Made by a program: the position numbers and the translations under genes
Origin: Solanum dulcamara
Lineage: Eukaryota; Streptophyta; Magnoliopsida; Solanales; Solanaceae
Reading direction: 5' to 3'
DNA length: 64,000 bases
Assembly: GCF_947179165.1 (NCBI RefSeq)
Contig: NC_077240.1
Location: forward strand, 79,310,001-79,374,000
Notes under the pieces: generated by a model
What the model saw: the letters and a program-made list of their open reading frames with translations, nothing else
Told to the model about the DNA's origin: nothing
Databases searched by the model: none
In this document: positions 22,842 to 33,040 of the stretch, in pieces
Layout: each line of letters begins with the position of its first letter
Position numbering within the stretch: position 1 is the first letter of the stretch

Positions 22842-24372
22842 TGATAGTCATCAAGGAGAATGTTCTGAGGCTTTATGTCACAATGGATAATCTGTGTACT
22901 GCGTTCTTCGTGGAGGTATGCAAGTCCTCTTGCAATCCCCATTGCGATATTTGTCCTCTGGCTCCATGTAGGTGTCGGATCACCAAAAATGAAACTTGCA
23001 AGAGTTCCATTACTCATATACTCGTAGACCAGTAAAAGATGAGGTCCCTCGTTACAATATCCAAACAGACGGACCAAATTCTTGTGATGAGTCTGACTAA
23101 TCACATTTACTTCAGCCATGAATTCCTTCTCTGCCTCATAAGCAACTCTATCCAGCTTCTTTATAGCGACTACATTTCTTGAACCGATAGACATTACCCC
23201 CTTATAAACAATCCCAAAGGCACCCCTGCCTAGCTCTTCCTTGAAGTCTTTTGTGGCTTCTACAAGTTCTTTGTACGTAAAACTATGACAGACAGAGTCC
23301 GTCACGTGACTTGTAGGGCGAAATGTGTTCACTTTTTTTTTATAAATGTGGAAGAATCCCCAACAGAATACACCAATGAGCAGAACATTTAACAAAACGG
23401 AGCTACCTAAGAGTGAGGACGCCAAAATTGCCCAATTCCGCCAACTATGCTTTTGATGAGATTCCGGAATTGGAAGGCCAGGACTTGGAGGCCTTGGAAC
23501 ACCATCTTTCCATATTTTGATAAAAGCTTTCGCGTTCAAACTGGTATCTATTCTCCCGCTAGACAAGGGCAGTTTCTTTTTCCAGCAAGTATTGTTTCTA
23601 TAAATGGCAACAGCACAAAAACAATCATTCAAACAAGCATTTTGGCAGTCTTGGTCAGTTGAAGGGCCAATTTGGTGAAAGTCAGATAGCGGCCAATCAG
23701 TATCACGAATCGTGATAAAACTGTAAAAATCTTCAGGTGAACCCCTCACAAATTCATCACAACTTATGGAAAAATCTGGCTTGCAGTCGCCATAAGCATC
23801 GGATAAACCAGTGAATATCCTTTCGGACAGCTACAAACTGGTCTATTGTTTGTACCAAGATAGCATACATTATTGTAACCACAAGAACCAGGTCCATTGT
23901 TTCCTGTAATTGCGATGCTTATATTACCCGGTAGAGACCAAAGAATATCCCAGCCACAGCTATTCGAAATCCGTGAATGATAATAATGACTAAGAACTCC
24001 ATCAAAGTTAAGTGTCACACGATGATAATTGTCCGAAGCTGAAGGAATGGATCGCGGAGTAAGAGTTTGCCTTTGATTGTTTCTTTTCAATACATACACC
24101 ACTCCATTCTCTTCGAAAACCAACTTATCCCCAGAATTTGTTGCATTTGTGATATCTGAAGTTTGAGTGTTATAGTACTCATCATCATAATCGTTATTGG
24201 AAGGCACACTTTGTGTAACAAGCACCAAATTTCCATCATCAAGCATCCGAAGATAAAACCTACCTGTCGAGATATAATATAATTAAATCATCAAACTCAT
24301 ACTCTCACTTCTAACAGTTAACTGTTTGGATCGTGGAAAAAAATCAGACCACACGTGACGGTGTGTGTTAAG

Positions 24373-24480
24373 ACATAACAACAACAACTACGCTTCAATC
24401 CCAACCAAGTTGAGATCAGCTTCATGAATCCTCATTGACTATGTTTCTCCATAAAACTTCACCTCACACCAGCATTATAC
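24373..24480 (-). mobile_element. SINE 3' region, minus strand
   Basis: Read on the minus strand it ends CAACTTGGTTGGGATTGAAG-CGTAGTTGTTGTTGTT, a common 3' end of Solanaceae SINEs. The 5' end is undefined. Confidence 0.6.
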
Positions 24481-24550
24481 AATAAAAATAAAAAGTAAAA
24501 GGGTCAGATTTACCTCTCTACTTTCAAAAATTGTTTACATTTATCATTGT

Positions 24551-24790
24551 CATAATACATAAATGTGTCATTTAACTTGATTTTAGCTGACACTTATGCC
24601 CTCCAATTTTAGGTGTGCACAAGTAGACACTTAAACTTGTATAAAATTTAACAAATAATGTATCACGTGGGACGCTTGCGTGTCTACTTGTTCAACGTTA
24701 TACAAGCTTAAGTGTCTATTTGTGTATACCCAAAGTTGGAGGATATAAATGTCAGTTGAAGCCAAGTTAAAAAACACATTTAGTGGTGAA
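24551..24790. mobile_element. Mutator-like MITE, copy 2
   Basis: CATAATACATAAATGTGTCA at the left is inverted as ...AAAACACATTTAGTGGTG at the right. The inner arms also pair (GTGCACAAGTAGACACTTAAAC against CTTAAGTGTCTATTTGTG). Same family as 17434-17668. No clear target duplication. Confidence 0.7.
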
Positions 24791-25500
24791 AAAACTCATA
24801 GAAAGCATAGGACCTAAAGAAAAATGTACTACCATGACTAAAACTAGTCAATTATTGATGAATCCTCATAATACAGGTATCATGTTAGAGACACATAATC
24901 AAACAATTAAATGAGTTGAGTGAACTTAGTTTGTGACTTTTGAGAAAAAAGGAAGCTTCCTCTTTCCAATGTTTGATTTGGCAACAAAGTATCAGTTGGA
25001 TTTCTAAAACTTTCCCATAATGGATCAGTAGAATCACTTCCCATTACAACAAAATTCCCAGTATCATTCATGAGTCCATATTCAATATTACCAACAAGCG
25101 AATCAGTTTCCCAAAGGGTATTCCCTTGAGGATCACTAAGTATTAGACCCCTTTGAAGATCAAGATTCAATCTTGATCCTTGTGGCACTAAATCACTCAT
25201 ATTAGCATGCCAAACTATAGTCTTTTCTTGAATTTTTGCATACCATATACAAAGCAAGAACTGATTTTTATTTTCTTGAAGTTTTTTGAAGCCAAATGCA
25301 AATTCACCAGATGGTGAAAGCCATGGGGTACTTTCATCTGTTGCACTAATAGAACTACTAGTAACTATTCTACTATTATTTTGAGCTAAATTGTGTAATG
25401 GAAAGAGAAAAAGAAGAAATATTATAAGAAAATAATAATAAAAAGAATTAGACATTGCAAGAGAGGGAATTTGATTTGTTGCAACAATCAAGAACAACAC

Positions 25501-25508
25501 TATATATA
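25501..25508 (-). promoter_or_regulatory. TATA box of receptor kinase relic 2
   Basis: TATATATA, read on the minus strand as TTTATATATAG, lies 46 bp upstream of the ATG at 25455. It overlaps the position an upstream ATG would need, which argues for the 25455 start. Confidence 0.6.
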
Positions 25509-25559
25509 AAAGAAAATGAATTGCTGTTTGTTAATTATATTTGTGGTGTGAGTTTTGGG

Positions 25560-26410
25560 ATGAACTATGAAGACTTCATAGTCAACTTCTACTAAATAAC
25601 AAAAATGGTCCTTTATAGTTAGAGGTAGGTTCAAAGTAGTCCTTTAGCTATATTTATGAGTAGTTTGGTCCTTTAAGTTTGACAAAAGTAAGCGCTTTCA
25701 ATATTCATCTAATGTTTAAATAAATTCTTTCTGTTAGGTTCTGATGGGAGGTGGAAAAAAAGAGGAATTGGTGTGTCTATTTGAATTTTTATGAGTAATT
25801 TAGAGTGAAAACCGTTTTTTGTTGTTTTTGAAATGTTTGAAAAAAAAATTAAAAGATGAAAACAAAATTTTCTAGAATTTTATGTTCAGATATATTTTTC
25901 GGAATTAAACTCCAAAAAAATAAAAATAAAAATTGCATGGTCAAATGGTAATTTGTAGGTAGATTTTGGATTAACTATGAAACTTCATAGTTAACCTCTA
26001 CCTTTTTTTTTTCCAATTAAATTGAGGTTTCCTTTATTAGTTTGAGTGTATTAAGGGGGAGAAAATAACAAAAATGGTCCCCAGCCTTATATTTAGGGCT
26101 AGGTTCAAAGTAGTGTCTTAACTATATTTGTATGAGTAGTTTGGTTCCTTACATTTGATAAAAATGAGCACTTTTAGTCTCTTTCCAATATTTCAAAATT
26201 AGAAATTAGAGTTATTTTTTAAAAAAAATTGAGTAATTTGGAGTGAAAAAAAGTGAAAAGAACTTTTTATTATTTTTGAAAAAACTGAAAACAATTTTTT
26301 TTGTTTTTGAAATTTCTAAAAATTCTTGAAAAAAGTGCAAACAAAATTTTATGATCAAACATGTTTTTGGAGTTAATTCTTAAAAAAAAAATACATGACC
26401 AAAAGACTTT
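25560..26410. repeat. Diverged tandem duplication, ~2 x 430 bp
   Basis: Unit 1 (about 25560-25970) and unit 2 (about 25975-26410) share in order an AACTATGAA..TTCATAGT foldback, ACAAAAATGGTCC, AGGTTCAAAGTAGT, GAGTAGTTTGGT, a GAGTAATTTRGAGTGAAAA block and an ACAAAATTTT..TTTTCGGA-type block. The duplication lies upstream of the receptor kinase relic. There is no coding capacity. Confidence 0.65.
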
Positions 26411-27077
26411 CAGAGTTTATTTTTACTTTTTTTTTTTTTAGTTATTTCTAGTTTTTAAAAAACTTTGACTGTGTCAAATATAACTTGAAGAATTTGTTAA
26501 AATATTTGACAGAAACCAAATGAAATAACTTCCTCTAACTATCACGTGTGTGAATTTTTAATTTGAGCTATTATCAAATATTTATCAAAACACTTTAGCT
26601 ATCAATTATTCATTTTAACTATCTAAAATATCACCATTATTCGCGTAGGCAAAAAGTAAACTGATAAATGAGGTGTATTTCGATAAATATTTAGTAATAA
26701 TTCAAGTAAAAAATTTCACACCTAATAATTTAAGTTGTATACCTAATAAATATTTTGGATGTATTTTCTCACTCATAAACATATGATAAGTATTCATGAT
26801 AAACGCTTTCAATTAAAATTGTGGAGAACAAATTTTCATTTAAACACTCTTAACTACAACTTATTGCCTAAACACATAATAAACTATTCCTATTAAACAC
26901 TTTCTATTTAAATTGAAGAAAAAAAGATTACATTTTACTCTCAAATACTCGTTACGTAGATAAATTAAACAACCACATTTCACCATTTCTCAACATTTTC
27001 AACTAATACATAGTAGTTTTTTTTACATTTTTCAGAAATATTTGGTAAAACTTATTTTCTCAATTTAAAGTTTATTT
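26411..27077. other. AT-rich intergenic DNA, 3' flank of sorbitol dehydrogenase
   Basis: No frame or known repeat was recognised. It presumably includes the 3' UTR and terminator of the dehydrogenase gene, but no specific signal stands out. Confidence 0.5.
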
Positions 27078-30000
27078 TCACAGATTAAACATGACTTTAA
27101 TAGCATCACCACCACGAGCACTTGTTTCAAAAGCTTCTTCAACTTCTTTTTGAGAGAATCCAAACCTGTGTGTGATCAAAGGTTTCACATCAATCTTTCC
27201 ACTTCTTAAGAACTCAAGACACAATGGCCATGTATTCTTGTAGCGAAATATGCCGATGACGTCAACCTCCCTGAGAGTAACAAAAGTTTAGTCGCGAAAA
27301 CAATCGACAACAACATACCTTGTATAGTTACACAAGTAGGGTCTGGAAAGGATAGGGTATATGCCAACCTTATTACTACCTTTATGGTTGATAGAAAAGC
27401 CGTTTCAGATTGACCCTCGGGGAAACAATCAATATGAGCAATACCAAATAGAAAATATAGAGAATTTGAAGTGCTTTCTTATTATTACTTTTGCTATTCT
27501 CTATAATTTTGGTCTACGACGAACTAAAATAGAGCGACATGGTCAACGAACAAAAATAGAGCGACATGGTCAATGAAGATTCAGATAGTCTCCTCTAACT
27601 TAAAAGGTTTCATATCTGACTTTCCACTTCTCAAAAACTCGAGATATACAAGGCCATGCATTCTAAGTAAAGATTTTTGACGATGACATCGACCTCCCTG
27701 AGCACAATTTGCTCGAAAATTATTGTGGTGGTAAAAAGGATACAGATACATGCAAACCGTAAGCTTATTGTTAATGTAGAGTAACAAAAGTTTTAGTCGG
27801 AAAAAGATCTATATAAGCCTCTTTTACTCGGACCCTCAACAAAATAGTCGCATTCATGACGGATCCTTAAAATAGGCACTATTTTGGAGGATCTAATACA
27901 CACTTGGTGACATTTTTGAAGAGTCCGAGCATCATAGGCATAAGCAATACCAATTAGTTGGAAGATATTTTAATCATGTTAGTACGTTTACTTTAGATCC
28001 TATGTTTTCTAGTAGCCTATAAGTCCTGTTTAGAGAACTTCTAGTACTTTTTAGTTTTTGTTTTATATAATATTGGTATGCGACGAATTAAAAAGGCGAC
28101 ATGGTCTATGAGAATTCATATAGCCAACTCCAACTTAGTTAGATTGATGCATAGATGTTGTACCTTGCAGCAGCTGGAGTGAGAGGAACGGTCATCTCAT
28201 GATGTCCCATTCCCACCAAGCAAACTTTGCCACCTGGACGAGTTGCACCAAGGGCGGTCGACATGGTTTTGTTAAAGCCAGCACAGTCAAAACTCACGTC
28301 GATTCCACCTCCCATTGCTTTCTGAATGTTTTCTATATCTGTAGCTACATCCTGTTCAAAAGTATCAGTTAGGGAAGTGGAAAGAAAATAGGCAACATCT
28401 TCAACTTTGATGTTTGTGTACTCACGGGTGAATTTCACGTAATGGTCACTAAACTTTACTCACTATATCAGTAAATTCATGACACTATCTTGTCATAGAA
28501 CTTTACCACTATAATGGTAAAGTCGCTAATTATTTTGGTGTTATAGTCGGTAAAGTTCAGTTGGTTAAGTTATTTTAATGAGACAATAGTTTTGTGACTT
28601 TATCGTTATAACGGACAAAGTTAGTGATCATACACGAAAGCAACTTGTGTATTCAGACTCAAGAATGCACATGAAACATGAGAGACTAACACCAAGAACT
28701 TAAAAATTTGGATCCTGACCTGAATATTAATTGAAACCTTGACGATGTCATCTGCTCCTAACTTCTTTGCAACAGAAAGACGATAGTCATCTACATCCAC
28801 AATAACAATTCTTGGGGCACCAAAAGCACGAGCAGCGAGCAGTGTGACAAGCCCGATTGGTCCAGCTCCCAGCACTAATATGTTTGTCTCGGGACCAACA
28901 TTTGCACGCCGACAAGCATGAACACCAACACTAAGTGGCTCACACATTGCTCCCTCCTCCAAACTTATATTATCCGGGAGCTTGAAACATAGATCTGCAG
29001 GATGAACTACCTGTTGGTGATCGAAAAGAAATGAGTTGTTTCGCTTTTAGTAAAGTCAAAAATTATCATCACTCCATAAGCCCAGCATTCTGCACAATGC
29101 CTCTGTACATTATTTTATGTCACCTTACATAAGCCTATGGCAAATTTGAGTACACTAACGAGTATATTCGGAGGAACAAACAAGCTCAATATCAATTCTA
29201 TCATTTATGTAATCTATTGAAGTCCAAAAGGTACAAGATTTAAAACCTAATGACATTTATCTTCCAACATCTAGCTTAATTAAACTAGCAAAGGATGATC
29301 ATGTCGCATAGGCAAAAGTGATACAAGTAGGTAAGGTTTTTTACCTGATTCGCGAGAGAACCATGAACAGGGGGAGTAGCGAAGAACTTCATCTCGGGGC
29401 AGAGATTATATCGCCCTTCTTTGCAAAGATCACATCTCCAGCAACTAATTCCGGGCTCTAGTGCTACACGATCTCCAGGAACCAATGTCTTGACTTCACC
29501 GCCAACTTCTTCTATGATCCCAGCACATTCATGCCCAATCACCATTGGTTGTTTAACCACAAAATCCGCACACCTCATGGTCTGAAGTCCAGAATAGGCT
29601 CTAGATCATTTACGTACTCCAATACCAAAAACTCAATAAATGAACACACATTAAATCTCAGACGCAAATTTGTGGTTGCTTTGCTCTCAAAACATCTGTA
29701 GTTGCTCTCTAACCAAACTGCCAAGAGAACTCACATTGGCATTGTCCTCAACAAACACTTCAAGGCTCCAAGCTACTTCTTTGCTTGACTAGAATCAATA
29801 TACGATGTAGCCCAAGAAAATGTAAAAGAACTTCACCTGTGTTACTAAGACATTTCATTTTGCTTTGCAAACAGCTACGTTCCTAGGACTCTTCAAAATT
29901 GCCATTGGGTGCATGTAGGATCCTCCAAAAATACCAACACGAGTGCGACAACATTTTTGGAGAGTCCGAGCAACATAGCAAAACATGTATATGATATAGG

Positions 30001-32111
30001 TATGGGCATTACACATTAACCTTTCAAAACACAATAAACACATTCTAAACAAAGATTGATGGTAATCATACCGGCCAATACCAGAAGCATAATAGTGTTC
30101 GGATCCATATAAAATAGATTTTTACATTTGAACAATGGAAGTCCCAACAAACTAGTTTCTTCATTCTTTTTATACGTTTCGCTAGGTATACACCACAATC
30201 ATATGTCATCATTGTAGAGTCAATCGAAACATAACCAAAATATAGAACACACCACACCTACCAACTCTAAATCCCGACAAGAATTATAGACCATGAAGAC
30301 GAGCTATCAGAATAGTGAACCATAAGAAAGCTTTTACCTTGAGGTAATGAACATCACTTCCACAAATACCGACAGCCTTCATCCTAACTCTAACATCATG
30401 GGGTCCTATGAAGTAACAAATGTTAGTCACTGTGTTCTTAACCATAATCCATAGATGCACAGTAATTCTTAAACAGAAATAAAACCAGTAACATTTAAAC
30501 CAAGATTTATTCCAAGCCCATAGAATTCACCATGTGTCTTTAAAGAATTTAATCCCCTCACAGTACCCGAGGTGTATATTATTTCCTCATAGGATAGACC
30601 GGAATACCTTTGCCAGAATAGCAGTACCTCAAACTCCAGCAACGTTCGGATGCAAAGACAGAAGCAAATCAGACAACGCTGTTAATTTTAGTTTGAAAAC
30701 AATGCAGAGAAAATAGAAGATGATACAGGTTCTTTGGCTATAGCACTGGAAACTAGGAAGCTTAGTATGCTCTATTGGCAGCCATACTGATTGATAAAAT
30801 AGTGGCAAGAATATCATCATGGACAGCCAAAAAGTTGTCATATGCAGACAGAATTCAACTTGTAAAATCAGTAATCTTTGGTGTTCAAGCTTATAGGGCT
30901 CAGATGTTTCATCATACCAGCTAAAGTCATGAAGGCTATAGAACAGTGTTGTCAAAGGCGTGCTTAAGCACCTGAAGAGTTGCTCAAAATATGCTGAGCG
31001 CTTCTGTATCATCATCATGGTCCTAAGACATACCTTTTGTTTGCCAGTGAGCCTCTCCTAAAGAGGCGATGGTACACAATTGATATTTTTCACTTTATCG
31101 TTAAGTTTTTTAAATTTCTTTGTTCGTATATTTGTCATTCATACTTATAATTATTCGTCTTGCACTAAACATATATATTTGCATTTTTTCTCCATTTACA
31201 CCTTTTTAATTAAAATCGACACTTTATTTGCGCTTAACCTTAGAGTTTTTTCTGTTTTTTTGCGTTTGATAACACTGCTATAGAAGCATACTGTAGGAGC
31301 TATATTTTGTCGAGGACCGACACTACAACCAGGAAAGTTCTAGTTTCATGGGAAAGAAGTGTACTCCAAAGGCAGGAGGTGGTCTCAACTTATTTTCTTG
31401 TTTGGTAGATGGTTAGAGTTATGCAGATATTAGTAATGCATGGATAAATTATGAGAGAATTTATGTATTATTTTATACAGGTATTAGTTATGTATGATTT
31501 AGTTATACATATATTCGTTATTCCACTTTCTATCATGTATAAAATAATACTACATAAATTTCCTCGTAATTTATACATGTACTAATTGTGTTGATTTCTA
31601 AATTACAAACCAAACATCATCTTAATTATAACCTAGATAGCTTACCTCCTAATTAGTTACCACACATGGTATTACTTATACAGAATTTAATACATGCATA
31701 ACTCACTGAGCTATCGCCCAATCTGAGCCAACCAAACACCATATTAATTATTTATGAAGGGTATTTTTATAAATAAATAATATTTTAAAAAATCATGTAA
31801 TGCATTTACTTTTAATACACCAAACCAAACATCACGTCAGAAACAATCTCAAACGTAACTAATACAATCATTATTAATACACTCTACCAAACACGACTCC
31901 TCGGGATGATAACCCAACTTCTAATCAAAACCAACTAAAAAGATGAACCCAAAGTCAAATCTTTCAATCAAAATTAATAGTTACAACAGATATAGGTTCA
32001 AGAATGGAAAAAAAAAATACCCAAAGCAGGGAGATTGAAAGGTTGAATCTTGAGGGTGTTAACACCAAGAAGCCAAGCAGCCATGTTTTCATCACTTCCT
32101 CCTTTACCCAT
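27078..32111 (-). CDS. SDH: NAD-dependent sorbitol dehydrogenase, six exons, intact
   Basis: Oxidises sorbitol and related polyols to ketoses (sorbitol to fructose) with NAD+; a zinc medium-chain dehydrogenase, probably cytosolic because no transit peptide is seen. Exons on the minus strand: 32111-32021, 30405-30338, 29581-29345, 29010-28720, 28351-28164, 27270-27078. All introns are GT-AG. The exons sum to 1068 nt, giving 355 aa plus TGA, the usual family length. The start [16 protein letters not shown] at 32111 is the first ATG of the frame. Catalytic zinc ligands are Cys45 (GICGSD), His70 and Glu71 (GHECAG). The structural zinc loop has Cys100, 103, 106 and 114. The Rossmann motif GAGPIG is at 180-185 and acidic residues at 204-207 favour NAD. 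The closest families are plant SDH and L-idonate 5-dehydrogenase; the split between them is not certain. No lesion was seen. Confidence 0.95.
27497..27600 (+). repeat. SINE-like fragment in SDH intron 5 (a)
   Basis: TTTGGTCTACGACGAACTAA, then GAGCGACATGGTCAATGAAG and ATTCAGATAGTCTCCTCTAAC, match a second fragment at 28060-28137. They resemble the region before the tail of Solanaceae SINEs. AAATAGAGCGACATGGTCAA is itself tandemly doubled at 27526-27571. Confidence 0.45.
27602..27705 (-). pseudogene. Relic duplicate of SDH exon 6 within intron 5
   Basis: On the minus strand it reads CTCAGGGAGGTCGATGTCATCG, then ...GGCCTTGTATATCTCGAG, then TTTTTGAGAAGTGGAAAG, parallel to true exon 6 (27270-27178). 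[14 protein letters not shown] corresponds to [14 protein letters not shown]. It keeps a CAG acceptor-like edge at 27698-27700 but has internal indels that break the frame. It lies about 330 bp upstream of exon 6 in transcript order. Confidence 0.8.
27852..27945. mobile_element. Foldback MITE fragment in SDH intron 5
   Basis: GACGGATCCTTAAAATAGGC, then TTTTGGAGGATCTAATACAC, then GTGACATTTTTGAAGAGTCC. This is the right half of a foldback family also seen at 29886-29967 and 21790-21822. Confidence 0.55.
28060..28137 (+). repeat. SINE-like fragment in SDH intron 5 (b)
   Basis: TATAATATTGGTATGCGACG, then AAAGGCGACATGGTCTATGA and GAATTCATATAGCCAACTCC, parallel 27497-27600. It stops just downstream of exon 5. 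Confidence 0.45.
29886..29967. mobile_element. Foldback MITE in SDH intron 2
   Basis: The arms GGACTCTTCAAAATTG (29886) and CAACATTTTTGGAGAGTCC (29949-29967) are inverted, with an inner GGATCCTCCAAAAA. Same family as 27852-27945. Confidence 0.65.
30944..31277. mobile_element. hAT-type MITE in SDH intron 1 with perfect TSD
   Basis: 334 bp. The termini CAGTGTTGTCAAA and TTTGATAACACTG are inverted repeats. The 8-bp duplication CTATAGAA is exact at 30936-30943 and 31278-31285. An 8-bp TSD and a CAGTGTTG terminus define hAT. No transposase frame is present. Confidence 0.9.
31395..31903. mobile_element. Foldback element in SDH intron 1
   Basis: ATTAGTAATGCATGGATAAA ... ATTTATGTATTATTTTATAC (31419-31480) is inverted as GTATAAAATAATACTACATA ... 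TTATACATGTACTAAT (31536-31588). Outer arms TTTGGTAGATGG and CTACCAAACACG also pair at about 31393 and 31889. Superfamily is not assigned. Confidence 0.6.
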
Positions 32112-32139
32112 TAGACTTCTCTTTTTTTTTTCTCAAAAA

Positions 32140-32262
32140 GGGAAAAATCAAGATTTGATTTTTCTCTTCTATTCTAAAGAACACGCACAAAAAAACAGAA
32201 GGGGAAATCAAGATTTGATTTTGCTCTTCTATCAAAGGGGGTTTTCAAGATTTGATTTTGAA
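32140..32262 (-). repeat. Triple AATCAAGATTTGATT repeat in SDH 5' leader
   Basis: The imperfect palindrome AATCAAGATTTGATT occurs at about 32145-32162, 32204-32221 and (as TCAAGATTTGATTTT) 32245-32259. It sits 35-150 bp upstream of the SDH start codon with CTCTTCTAT between units. The location suggests the 5' UTR or core promoter. Its role is unknown. Confidence 0.6.
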
Positions 32263-32514
32263 GGGGTTTTTGTTGATTTTTAAAATATGATTTAATTTTT
32301 TGTGAATATTATTAAATGTGGATAAGAAGAAAAACTCAGATTGTGTAAATCAATACTGTGGGCATTACTAAAATGGTTTTGTTTTGATAAAGATTGGTTG
32401 TTGTTTTTTTTGGAATGCAGTGTCAGCATAACACCTTAACTTAGCTTTACCTGTAAATTATAATTTCTAATTTTATTAATATATAAATAGGTATTTTAAT
32501 TATTTAAAACTTGA

Positions 32515-32721
32515 AGAAGTAGACGTATTTATCTTACATGATATTTTATATGAGAATTTTGTGTCTTACGTGATATTCTACGTGTATTGTGTCACGTAAG
32601 ATATGTGTATCTACTTGTTTGATTTTATATAAATTTAAATATCTACTTATGCACATCTAAAGTTGAAGAGTATAAATGTAAAATGAGGTCAAATTAAAAA
32701 ACATATTTATGTATTATACTT
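32515..32721. mobile_element. Mutator-like MITE, copy 3 (decayed)
   Basis: ATCTACTTATGCACATCTAA, AGTTGAAGAGTATAAATGT and the end AACATATTTATGTATTATA match 17434-17668. The left arm is degraded. It lies about 400 bp upstream of the SDH start codon. Confidence 0.6.
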
Positions 32722-33040
32722 TTTTAACTCTCTAAATTTTACATTAGGTGGCACGATTTGACTTGACTCAATGTTAAAAAAGGTATGATTTTTAAATTTT
32801 ATAATTTAAAATAATTTTTAAATGTCTATTAGATTGCTAAACATTTTATTTTATTAATAGTAAAAAAAATTAAATTATTTGTAATTATAGTAAAATAATA
32901 TTTTTTGAGAGAGGAATTAAAAGAATGATAAAATGGTAGAGAGGAGTAATTTTTTTGCAATGGATGCCGCTCAAGTTCTATTGAAAGTGACTTTTAGCAA
33001 GGCAAGAACTATATGCTTAGTACATCGTCGGCAAAGTTTT

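Larger units (their letters stand above)
24263..24906. mobile_element. Composite insertion splitting the lectin-domain region
   Basis: It interrupts the receptor kinase frame between SQTKFT and GRFYLRML. It contains a minus-strand SINE tail and a Mutator-like MITE. No GT donor at the left edge keeps the frame, so it is better read as inserted DNA than as an intron. Weak CTCRA repeats at the edges are possible target-site remnants. Confidence 0.6.
21932..25455 (-). pseudogene. G-type lectin S-receptor-like Ser/Thr kinase, pseudogene 2
   Basis: Domains are nearly complete in order: signal peptide (MSNSFYYYFLIIFLLFLFPL), B-lectin (25455-24910), S-domain (24262-23764), PAN-like Cys-rich part and TM helix (about 23700-23330), kinase with GRGAFGIVYKG, VAIKK, HCDIKPQNILLDD (non-RD type), DFG and a C-lobe ending at 21932. 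The start at 25455 is preferred over the upstream ATG at 25500 because a TATA box sits at 25501-25508. Four lesions are seen: a non-coding insertion at about 24263-24906; a single-base frameshift near 23795, after GYSLVYP; a solo copia LTR at 22400-22841 between LLDDYHA and PQISDFG; and an in-frame TGA near 22182, after NEESY. This gene family is usually intronless. It is recently broken, since removing the LTR and one duplication restores the kinase frame exactly. Confidence 0.92.

Noticed and set aside
24263..24906. A normal intron of the receptor kinase gene
   Set aside because: No left GT site keeps the frame, the family is usually intronless, and the block is made of SINE and MITE sequence.
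25453..25500. The upstream ATG at 25500 as receptor kinase start
   Set aside because: It adjoins the TATA box. The ATG at 25455 gives a standard signal peptide and a realistic leader.
30629..31018. A 129-aa ORF in SDH intron 1
   Set aside because: No domain is visible and it partly overlaps the hAT MITE.
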